In this document: positions 1 through 6,832 of the stretch, piece after piece
Layout of the letters: the number at the start of each line of letters is the position of its first letter
How positions within the stretch are numbered: the stretch's first letter is position 1
From: Luteolibacter rhizosphaerae
GTDB lineage: Bacteria; Verrucomicrobiota; Verrucomicrobiia; Verrucomicrobiales; Akkermansiaceae
Length of the DNA: 64,000 bases
Assembly: GCF_025950095.1 (NCBI RefSeq)
Contig: NZ_JAPDDR010000009.1
Span: 62,001 to 126,000, forward strand
Direction of reading: 5' to 3'
Program-made: the position numbers and the translations under genes
Notes under the pieces: generated by a model
Told to the model about the DNA's origin: nothing
Seen by the model: the letters and a program-made list of their open reading frames with translations, nothing else
Databases searched by the model: none

Positions 1-1
1 G

Positions 2-340
2 TCCGGCCCGCCCTCGCTGATCTCCACCTTCGATTTCCCGATCGAGAAAATCTACTACCGCGACAGCTCGGATGTTTACTGGTGCGCCGAGAACATCGAG
101 CGCGGCAAAGCTTTCGAGCCGCGCCAAGTGCAACCCACCGAGGTGCTGAGCTTCGTGAACGAGGCGAAGTCGAAGCTCTCGACGAGGAGTAAAGAGGCAC
201 TGTCGAAGCTTTCACCGCTTGAACGAGGCGACCGGCATTTCATCGCTGTTAGTGCCGCAGCGCCGGGTATCGATACGTTCAAGGGGATCGAGTGGAAGGA
301 GACGAAGACCTTCATCACCGGCCCCGTCGCTCTTCCCTGA
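2..340 (+). CDS. C-terminal part of an unrecognised protein (5' end outside window)
   Basis: An open frame runs from the window edge to TGA at 338-340, giving 112 residues of a C-terminus. It has no membrane segment or signal peptide. The readable part is mixed polar with segments such as SSDVYWCAENIERGKAF and FITGPVALP at the very end. I do not recognise a family. It lies 49 bases upstream of the ABC transporter ATPase on the same strand, but a run of 7-nt repeats separates the two, so it may belong to a different transcript. That it is coding rests on uninterrupted frame and codon choice; its function cannot be inferred. Confidence 0.6.
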   Translation, partial: SGPPSLISTFDFPIEKIYYRDSSDVYWCAENIERGKAFEPRQVQPTEVLSFVNEAKSKLSTRSKEALSKLSPLERGDRHFIAVSAAAPGIDTFKGIEWKETKTFITGPVALP

Positions 341-347
341 AGTCTCC

Positions 348-389
348 CCGACTTGGCACTTGTTACTTCTTACTTGGAACTTTTCCCCG
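348..389 (-). repeat. Degenerate 7-nt tandem repeat array (AAGTTCC type)
   Basis: Read on the minus strand, 382 to 348 is five consecutive heptads: AAGTTCC, AAGTAAG, AAGTAAC, AAGTGCC, AAGTCGG. The adjoining 383-389 ttccccg is in phase and ends exactly at the ATG of the ABC transporter ATPase. The same heptad type recurs at 3843-3912 and near 20665-20760. Confidence 0.75.
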
Positions 390-1409
390 ATGTCTGCCGC
401 ACCCGCAATCAAAGTCCATAACCTCTACCGTTACTTCGGCCAGCTCAAGGCGGTGAACGGGATCAGCTTCGAGATCCCGCACGGATCGGTGTGCGGGTTC
501 GTGGGAGCGAACGGGGCGGGTAAGACGACGACGATGCGGATTCTCGCCTCGCTCGACTACCCGACGATGGGAGTGGCCGAGATCTGCGGGATCAACGTGG
601 TGCACCACCCGGAGGAAGTGCGACGATTGATCGGTTGGATGCCGGACCACTTCGGCAACTACGAGCACATGACGGTGATGGAGTACCTGGACTTCTACGC
701 CCGGGCATTCGGCTACTCCGGTAAGGAGCGGAAGACGCGGGTGCAGGAAGTGATGGAATTCACCGACCTGATCCCGCTGGCGGAGCGTTTCTCTAACAAG
801 CTTTCGAAGGGGATGACCCAGCGGTTGTGTCTGGGACGCGCGCTGCTGCATGATCCACAGGTGCTGATCATGGATGAACCCGCCGCGGGTCTGGACCCGA
901 AGGCACGGGTGGAGCTGAAGCACTTGATCCGGGTGCTGGCGCAGGAGGGGAAGACGATCTTCATCTCCTCCCATATCCTCTCGGAACTGGGTGAGATGTG
1001 CGACTCGCTGCTATTCGTTAACGGCGGCCGGATCGTACACCATGGCGATGCCGAAACACTCAAACAGGGCACTGATGCCCATGGCGGCCTCCTTTACGAT
1101 GTGCAGGTGATTGGAGATCCCCAGTCAGTGGCCGACTGGTGCGTGGTGAACCCGAACGTGGAATTCCTGGAATCCCGCAAGGCCGGCGGGCGGATCCGGA
1201 TCGAGGCGGACGAGCCGGGCCGGGCGGCGGATGTGCTGGCGCGAATGGTGAAGGACGGGCTCAAGATCGTGGAATTCCACAAGGAGCAGCGGAATCTGGA
1301 AGACGCCTTCATCGACATGCTGGGGCGGATCGACCGCGGCGAGGGAGCGCTCCCAGAGATCGGCAAGCCGAAAGCGCCGAGCTTCACCCCCACGGATCTT
1401 CCGAACTGA
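390..1409 (+). CDS. ABC transporter ATP-binding protein (export type)
   Basis: This 339-residue cytoplasmic ATPase should power the permease encoded 6 bases downstream. It has the complete nucleotide-binding core: Walker A GANGAGKTT starting near residue 40, the signature loop LSKGMTQRL near 138, Walker B VLIMDEPAAGLDP near 158, and the switch histidine in SSHILSEL. The sequence after the core (about residues 225-339) is the accessory tail common in CcmA/NatA-like exporters. The frame is open upstream to 219, but the ATG at 390 begins at the usual place relative to the first strand (IKVHNLYRYFG), so it is preferred. No Shine-Dalgarno sequence precedes it. The substrate is unknown; in Verrucomicrobia and Planctomycetes such pairs often accompany DUF58/VWA gene clusters, as here. 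Confidence 0.93.
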   Translation: MSAAPAIKVHNLYRYFGQLKAVNGISFEIPHGSVCGFVGANGAGKTTTMRILASLDYPTMGVAEICGINVVHHPEEVRRLIGWMPDHFGNYEHMTVMEYLDFYARAFGYSGKERKTRVQEVMEFTDLIPLAERFSNKLSKGMTQRLCLGRALLHDPQVLIMDEPAAGLDPKARVELKHLIRVLAQEGKTIFISSHILSELGEMCDSLLFVNGGRIVHHGDAETLKQGTDAHGGLLYDVQVIGDPQSVADWCVVNPNVEFLESRKAGGRIRIEADEPGRAADVLARMVKDGLKIVEFHKEQRNLEDAFIDMLGRIDRGEGALPEIGKPKAPSFTPTDLPN

Positions 1410-1415
1410 TTTTCC

Positions 1416-2960
1416 ATGAGCACTGCCGCTGCCACCGCTGCGCCACCGCCCACCGTCGCCCCTCCGCGTGGAGGTCGCTTCGACGATTTCAGCGACAAGC
1501 TCTCGCCGATGCTCGTGAAGGAGCTGCGGCAGGGTCTGCGCGCGAGGACCTTCGTAGTTGTGTTCCTTTCGCTCCAAGCCCTGCTGGCCGTAGTGCTGTT
1601 AGGCGCGGTGGGAGCAAACTCGCCGGAGAAGGCGGGACAGGTGGTGAGCTCGGTGATCTTCCTATTCTTCTCGCTGGCGGTGCTGGTGGTGCAGCCGCTG
1701 CGAGGCATCGGAGCGCTGCACAACGAGATCAAGGGGAACACGATCGACCTGATGGTGCTAACGCGTCTGGGTGCGTGGCGGATCGTGCTGGGCAAGTGGG
1801 TGGCGATCGTGAGCCAATCGGCGCTGCTGCTCACCGCCATCGCGCCGTACCTGATCCTGCGCTACTTCTTCGGGCGGATGAACCTCTTCGCCGAGCTGCT
1901 GTTGCTCGTGCTGGTGTTCCTGGGGTCGGCGGTGTTCACGGCGGTGACGGTAGGGCTTTCGGCGATCGGGCCGATTATCATCCGCGGGCTGTTTCCGCTG
2001 GGGATGGGGCTGCTGCTGATCTTCGGGATTTTCGGAATCGTGTTCGACGATGGCTTGAACGAGATGATCGATTTCTGCACCCTGCAGGATAAGGATGAGG
2101 TCTGGGGACTGCTGGCGGCCTTGCTCTGCGGCACCTACCTCGCTTGGACCTGTCTCGCACTGGGTGCCTCGATGATCGCGCCGATGGCGGAGAACCACAG
2201 CACCTCGCGCCGCTTGATGGCGCTGGCTACCGTGGTCCTCACGGGAATCCTGGCATGGGCCGCCGACTTCCAGCGCGAGCAGGCCACGGTGATGCTGGTG
2301 CTCTTCTGTGTCCCTGCATTGTCGATCGCGTTGACGGAGTCCTTCCAACTGCTGCCGCCGATCTGCCGGCCCTTTTTGAGATTCGGAGCTCTGGGAAAAG
2401 TGGCCGGTCGGGTGCTTTATCCCGGTTGGCCTTCCGGCGTGATGTTCACCACCCTGCTTCTGGCTCTGGGCGCATTCGTGGTGCTGGTGATCACGCCAAA
2501 TTCGCACTACTCGGCGTATCACATGGATGCGCAGACGAGCATCACCATCCTGGTTTTCACCGGCACGCTGCTGCTTTCAGCGGTCTTTCTGCGCCTGCTG
2601 TCATCCAAGGTCCGGCAGCCCTTCACTTTCCTCATCCTCGTCGTGGTGGCGCTTTGCGTGCTCACGATCGGGCTCGGGATGATCGCGGACAAAACGGAGA
2701 ACGACGAGTTCCTCTGGCTCTTCTGCTGGCTACCCCCGGTGAAGTTCCTGATCACCGACATGATCCGAAGCGAATACTACGCGGCCATCCATAGCTCCGG
2801 GGGTAGTTACGCTTCGCCCGATCTTTCGCCGGTTCTGGTCACCGGATTGATCACGAACGGGATTTATCTTCTGACCCTTCTGACTTTTGCCTTCCGGCAG
2901 TTCCCGGCCATCGCGCGGGTTGAGGAGGAGGCCGAGAACAAACCGGAAACCAGCCCATGA
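1416..2960 (+). CDS. ABC transporter permease, many-spanning membrane protein
   Basis: A 514-residue integral membrane protein partnered with the ATPase at 390-1409. A short polar N-terminus rich in Ala and Pro leads into LVKELRQGLRAR, the amphipathic helix typical of ABC-2 type permeases just before the first membrane segment. By eye there are ten or more hydrophobic stretches, for example around residues 43-63, 75-95, 130-150 and 155-200. A soluble C-terminal tail rich in Glu ends the protein. Its last four bases (ATGA, 2957-2960) overlap the start of the DUF58 gene, so translation of the two is probably coupled. Substrate is not deducible. Confidence 0.9.
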   Translation: MSTAAATAAPPPTVAPPRGGRFDDFSDKLSPMLVKELRQGLRARTFVVVFLSLQALLAVVLLGAVGANSPEKAGQVVSSVIFLFFSLAVLVVQPLRGIGALHNEIKGNTIDLMVLTRLGAWRIVLGKWVAIVSQSALLLTAIAPYLILRYFFGRMNLFAELLLLVLVFLGSAVFTAVTVGLSAIGPIIIRGLFPLGMGLLLIFGIFGIVFDDGLNEMIDFCTLQDKDEVWGLLAALLCGTYLAWTCLALGASMIAPMAENHSTSRRLMALATVVLTGILAWAADFQREQATVMLVLFCVPALSIALTESFQLLPPICRPFLRFGALGKVAGRVLYPGWPSGVMFTTLLLALGAFVVLVITPNSHYSAYHMDAQTSITILVFTGTLLLSAVFLRLLSSKVRQPFTFLILVVVALCVLTIGLGMIADKTENDEFLWLFCWLPPVKFLITDMIRSEYYAAIHSSGGSYASPDLSPVLVTGLITNGIYLLTLLTFAFRQFPAIARVEEEAENKPETSP

Positions 2961-3838
2961 CCCGCGACGAGATCTCCCGCTGCCACTCCCGGGCACTGGC
3001 CGCATCCGGCCGCTTGCGCCTCCCCCTGCGCTCACGCGTGTGGAAGGGCCAGGCCGGTGAATTCCAAGGGGCGGGTGTCGGTTCCTCGCTCGATTTCCAA
3101 GACCACCGCACCTACGTGCCGGGGGACGATCCGCGCCACATCAACTGGCAGGCTTACGCAAGGACCGGCCAATATACGATGAAGCTCTACCGCGAGGAGG
3201 TCCGACCGGTGGTGGACGTGGTGCTGGATGCTTCCGAGTCGATGTTCTTCGACACGGAGAAGGCGGAGCGCAGCGCCGAGCTCTTTTGCTTCGCAGTGGA
3301 ATCGGCGCGTCGTTCGGGTGCCGCGACCGCGGTGTATCTGGTGCGCGGCGATGCAGTGCGACCGGTGCCTCCGGAGACGATAAGCGTGCACCGCTGGCTG
3401 GAGGAGGCGCGGGCGTTGAAGCCCTCCGACGCGGCGATGCCGCCGGACTTCTCCCGAATCCCCTTTCGTGGGAATGCGATCCGGGTGCTGGTGTCCGACC
3501 TGCTTTTCCCCGGCGATCCGGACCATGCGATCCGCCTGCTGGCGGCGCGGCAGGGCAGCCCGATCCTGCTTGCACCCTTCCTGCAGAAGGAAGCGGCTCC
3601 AGAGTGGACCGGGAACTACGAGTTCATCGATGCCGAGCGCAACTCGCGGCACCACCACCGGATCGAGCCCTCCGTGCTGAAACGCTACAAGGAGGCATAC
3701 ACCAACCACTTCGCTATGTGGAAGAACGCCGCGCGGCGGCACCAGTGCCGGATGGCGCGGGTGGCTTGTGAGACCGATCTCCAGACGGCGCTCTTCGCGG
3801 AAGCCCTGCCAAGCGGAGCGCTGGAGACGACGAATTAG
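2957..3838 (+). CDS. DUF58 domain protein (MoxR/VWA cluster component)
   Basis: A 293-residue soluble protein with the diagnostic DUF58 core: RTYVPGDDPRHINWQAYART at about residues 53-72, followed by a VWA-like fold whose first strand and metal-site-like loop reads VVLDASESM near residue 94. DUF58 proteins occur in MoxR-AAA+/VWA gene sets, thought to act with an AAA+ chaperone in assembling or activating envelope or metal-dependent complexes; that role is family knowledge and not shown here. No moxR gene is inside the window; it could lie left of base 1. The gene overlaps the permease by ATGA. The next VWA gene begins 755 bases later because a HicB-like gene and repeat arrays intervene. Confidence 0.9.
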   Translation: MTRDEISRCHSRALAASGRLRLPLRSRVWKGQAGEFQGAGVGSSLDFQDHRTYVPGDDPRHINWQAYARTGQYTMKLYREEVRPVVDVVLDASESMFFDTEKAERSAELFCFAVESARRSGAATAVYLVRGDAVRPVPPETISVHRWLEEARALKPSDAAMPPDFSRIPFRGNAIRVLVSDLLFPGDPDHAIRLLAARQGSPILLAPFLQKEAAPEWTGNYEFIDAERNSRHHHRIEPSVLKRYKEAYTNHFAMWKNAARRHQCRMARVACETDLQTALFAEALPSGALETTN

Positions 3839-3842
3839 GCCG

Positions 3843-3912
3843 AAGTTTCAAGTGAGAAGTTCCAAGCGGAAGGCGGGAAGATCCAAATTCTAAACTCTAA
3901 GATTCAAGTTTT
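3843..3912 (+). repeat. Ten consecutive degenerate 7-nt repeats (AAGTTCC type)
   Basis: Seventy bases divide without gaps into ten heptads: AAGTTTC, AAGTGAG, AAGTTCC, AAGCGGA, AGGCGGG, AAGATCC, AAATTCT, AAACTCT, AAGATTC, AAGTTTT. The array starts 5 bases after the DUF58 stop codon and ends 25 bases before the HicB-like start. It has no coding frame of its own. It resembles the short tandemly repeated heptamers described in cyanobacteria, but the consensus here is different and the copies are loose. Confidence 0.85.
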
Positions 3913-3936
3913 GTCCGGAGACCGAGGGTCGATAGC

Positions 3937-4599
3937 ATGCAAGTTATGAAGGGGAGGTTTACCGCAGTGATCGAGGCCGCCGAGGAGGGCGGCTTTTGGG
4001 CGTATTGCCCGGAGATCGCGGGTGCCAATGGCCAAGGCGACACGCAGGAAGAAGCTGAAGCAACCCTGAATCAAGCAATTCAGCTGCTGCTTGAGTCGCA
4101 GGCCTTGGAGGAAGCGCCTTGGATGTTTGAAGCCGCTCGTCTCGGAGTCGCGACGCCTGAATCCATCATAGCGTGGTCTGATGCGAAGGTCATGGATCTG
4201 GACCGCCCGCCCTTTTTCCTGATCGAGCTTTCGACATTGAGAAGCTCCGACAGCAGGAACTATGCGTCCGTGATCCAAGCTCACGTGCCTGAAACTCTGG
4301 ATGCCGAGCAGAGGATTTCCCTCGTTGTCACGGCCTTCGATCAACAGGTTATCGACTTGGACGAGGCCCTCCCTATCCTGTTCAGGCTGTGGCTTCCTTT
4401 GCCACCGGAAAAACCGACGAGCGGAATTCCGGAACATGTCGCCGACCTGTTGGCGGAATGGGACATTATCTCCGACGTGGAACCCCTGCCCGAGGACTTC
4501 GTCTCACGCTGCATGACGGTCTTCGCCCATCATCGTGAGCAGCACGGCAGCCCGCCATCCGCCATCTTCCATCTGCCATCCACCATCTCCTCGTGCTGA
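3937..4599 (+). CDS. HicB-like domain protein with unknown C-terminal region
   Basis: A 220-residue protein. Residues about 5-50 (FTAVIEAAEEGGFWAYCPEI, then a GDTQEEAEATLNQAIQLLL helix) match the HicB/UPF0150 fold, the partly degraded RNase-H-like domain used by HicB antitoxins. The remaining 170 residues are not recognised; there is no obvious ribbon-helix-helix DNA-binding domain and no hicA-sized toxin gene next to it, so an antitoxin role is doubtful. It is the odd one out in the ABC/DUF58/VWA cluster: codon use looks less GC-rich than its neighbours, a 7-nt repeat array precedes it and a second array (4554-4588) is read as its last residues, PPSAIFHLPSTISS. Its stop overlaps the next gene's GTG start. 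ATG at 3946 is an alternative start. Confidence 0.75.
   Translation: MQVMKGRFTAVIEAAEEGGFWAYCPEIAGANGQGDTQEEAEATLNQAIQLLLESQALEEAPWMFEAARLGVATPESIIAWSDAKVMDLDRPPFFLIELSTLRSSDSRNYASVIQAHVPETLDAEQRISLVVTAFDQQVIDLDEALPILFRLWLPLPPEKPTSGIPEHVADLLAEWDIISDVEPLPEDFVSRCMTVFAHHREQHGSPPSAIFHLPSTISSC
4554..4588 (+). repeat. Five degenerate 7-nt repeats (GCCATCY type) inside the 3' end of the HicB-like gene
   Basis: The heptads are GCCATCC, GCCATCT, TCCATCT, GCCATCC and ACCATCT in unbroken phase. They encode the atypical tail of the HicB-like protein and end just before the GTG start of the BatA-like gene at 4593. The unit differs from the AAGTTCC arrays but has the same 7-nt period. Confidence 0.8.
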
Positions 4600-6431
4600 C
4601 GCTTGCCAACCCTGCCGGCCTTTGGGCGCTCCTCGGGATTCCCGCGGTGCTGGCGATCCATTTCCTGCAACGGCAGTCGGTGTTGCTGCCGGTGTCCACC
4701 CTGTTCCTGTTAGAGAAGACGCAGCGCGAATCGGCGAGCGGACGGAAGTTCGACCGGCTGATGAACTCGGTACCGCTGTGGATGCAGTTACTCGGGGTGC
4801 TGCTGCTGACCTGGCTACTGGCGGAGCCGCGTTACCAGAAATCCCGCAGCACGCAGCGGGTGGCGATCGTACTGGATTCGTCCGCCTCGATGGCGGTGGC
4901 GAAGGACAAACTGAAGGAGAAGCTGGTAGCCTCCCTGCCCGACTTGCAAGGACCTGCCGCGGTGCTGGACCTGACGCTGCTGGAAAGCACGCCGGGCAAG
5001 CCGCGGCTCTATGCCGGAAATTCTCCCGAAGAGTTTGCCGCGGCGCTGGACGACTGGAAGCCGCGCGCGGGTCTGACCGATCCCGCCCATGCGCTGAGGC
5101 TGGCTCGCTCGCTGGTTTCACGCGACGGCATCGTGGTTTACGCCACGGACATCCCGATCGAGGCGCCGCCCTTCGACGCGCGCGTCGTCTCCGTGAGCGA
5201 GCCGGTGGACAATGTCGGCTTCACCGGTCTGAGCATCGGCGAGAAGGAAGGCGCACGGGTTTTCCAAGCGCTGGTGAGGAACTACTCCAAGTCCAGCAGC
5301 TCGCGGACCTGGCAATTAGAGCTGCCGGACGGACAGAAGACGGAGCCGAAGTCCTTCGACCTGGAACCGGGTGGGATCGTCACCTTGCAGGCGGCCTTCC
5401 CGACGAATGCCTTGAAGGCGCGGCTGGTGCTTTCGCCGGATGCCTTCACGCTCGACGACACGCTGCCAATGGTGGTGGCCCAGCCGAAGAAGCTGAACCT
5501 CTTCGCCGCCACGGGCGATGCCTACGAGGAACTCTCCAAGAAGTTGCTCCGCTCGCTGGAGTCCACGGAAGCGGTGAACGACACGGCCTCCGCCGACCTG
5601 ACGATCCTGTCCTACGATCCCCTGGATCCGGTGACGGCCACCGGCAATGCGATCGTTTTCGTGCGCGACGACACGCGCGGCGGTGCCTACCTGAAGGGCG
5701 GGATCGTGGCGGAGAAGAGCACGCTGATCGACGGGCTAAACTGGCAGTCCCTGCTGGTGCGCGAGACGATTCAACTGCAGCGTCGCGACGCCGACAGCGT
5801 GCTGCTGTGGCAGGGTGACCGGGCGCTGATTTTCCTGCGCGAGACCCCGGCCAGCGGAGAAACCCCCGCTTCGCGGCAGCTCTGCTTCAACTTCGACCTG
5901 CGGCTCTCGAACGCCGAGACCCAGCCGGCATTCATCGTGATGCTGCACCGTTTCGCGGAGGAGCTGCGAGCCGCGAAGGTGGCCCCGGCGACCGAGAATC
6001 TGGAGACAGCACAGCCCTTCGTGATCGCAGCGAAAACTGGAGCGGAGTCGCCCGACCTGCTGATCGAGACGCTGGACCTGGCGGGCAAGGTAATCGAGAC
6101 CAAGGACGAGCCTGTGGCTGGCAGCGTGCGTCTGGAAGCTCCGCTGGATTCCGGCTTCCTGCGAGTTCGGCAGGGTGACACGACGCTGCTGGAGGCGGGT
6201 GTCTACTTCGCCGACACCCGCGAGGCGGACTTTTCCCAATGCGCGGCGGTGGACACGATCGGCACGGGCAGCAGCGCGCTGGTCGAGCGGCATACCGAGG
6301 AAGATCACCTGTGGCGTACCTGGTTCCTGGTGCTGCTGGCCGCGCTGCTGATTTCATGGCATTTCACGCGTGAGCGGGAGGCCCGGAAATCGCAGGCTCC
6401 CCTTAGCCCCCAACAGGAGAATCCCGCATGA
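4593..6431 (+). CDS. BatA-like membrane protein with VWA domain
   Basis: A 612-residue inner-membrane protein. It opens with the BatA N-terminal signature: a first membrane helix (GLWALLGIPAVLAIHFLQRQ) and a second near residues 58-76, flanking SVLLPVSTLFLLEKTQRESA. A VWA-like domain follows, with the metal-site motif DSSASM near residue 94. The middle, about residues 200-550, is probably periplasmic and beta-rich. A final helix (WFLVLLAALLISWHF) near residue 575 gives a short cytoplasmic tail. The start is GTG at 4593, overlapping the preceding gene; no better start is visible. Its TGA overlaps the ATG of the lipoprotein gene. By family, it should work with the DUF58 protein, the double-VWA protein at 6829 and a MoxR ATPase not seen in the window. 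Confidence 0.87.
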   Translation: MLTLANPAGLWALLGIPAVLAIHFLQRQSVLLPVSTLFLLEKTQRESASGRKFDRLMNSVPLWMQLLGVLLLTWLLAEPRYQKSRSTQRVAIVLDSSASMAVAKDKLKEKLVASLPDLQGPAAVLDLTLLESTPGKPRLYAGNSPEEFAAALDDWKPRAGLTDPAHALRLARSLVSRDGIVVYATDIPIEAPPFDARVVSVSEPVDNVGFTGLSIGEKEGARVFQALVRNYSKSSSSRTWQLELPDGQKTEPKSFDLEPGGIVTLQAAFPTNALKARLVLSPDAFTLDDTLPMVVAQPKKLNLFAATGDAYEELSKKLLRSLESTEAVNDTASADLTILSYDPLDPVTATGNAIVFVRDDTRGGAYLKGGIVAEKSTLIDGLNWQSLLVRETIQLQRRDADSVLLWQGDRALIFLRETPASGETPASRQLCFNFDLRLSNAETQPAFIVMLHRFAEELRAAKVAPATENLETAQPFVIAAKTGAESPDLLIETLDLAGKVIETKDEPVAGSVRLEAPLDSGFLRVRQGDTTLLEAGVYFADTREADFSQCAAVDTIGTGSSALVERHTEEDHLWRTWFLVLLAALLISWHFTREREARKSQAPLSPQQENPA

Positions 6432-6832
6432 AGATGCTGCCCCTCATGACCCGCCCTACCCTGTGCGTGCTCGTCGGCCTGAGCGCCAGTTGCGCCAGCA
6501 CGAAGGCGTGGCGGCACAAGGACCAATCGGTGACGGTGGCCCGGAAGGGCACGCTCTTCAGCCCGGGCGAGCCAACCAGCTACTGGCTGGTGGGAGCCAA
6601 ACCGGGACAGATCCAGCGGGCCGATGATGTATCGATCTACCGCAAGCAGAAGGGCAGCAAGGCGATCCCGCTGAATTGCACCGGCTTCATCGACACCACG
6701 CACCGCGGCCGGATCGAGGTGCAGATCGCGGAGAAGATGGGCGGCAATTGGCAGATCGCCCGCGTGAACGGCACCCACAAGCTGCGCGACGAGAACGCGC
6801 CGAAGCCCTTTTATCACTGGCTCATCCCATGA
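6428..6832 (+). CDS. Small predicted lipoprotein in the VWA cluster
   Basis: A 134-residue protein with a hydrophobic N-terminus ending in the lipobox LSASC (Cys21), so it is probably lipid-anchored in the envelope after export. The mature part is small and basic, with two Trp/Tyr-containing strands (TSYWLVGAKPGQ) and the pattern of a small beta-barrel-like domain; no family is recognised. This is one of few genes here with a clear ribosome-binding site, AGGAGA seven to twelve bases before the ATG. Both ends overlap neighbours as ATGA (6428-6431 and 6829-6832), so it is firmly part of the VWA operon and may assist its membrane proteins. Confidence 0.8.
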   Translation: MKMLPLMTRPTLCVLVGLSASCASTKAWRHKDQSVTVARKGTLFSPGEPTSYWLVGAKPGQIQRADDVSIYRKQKGSKAIPLNCTGFIDTTHRGRIEVQIAEKMGGNWQIARVNGTHKLRDENAPKPFYHWLIP

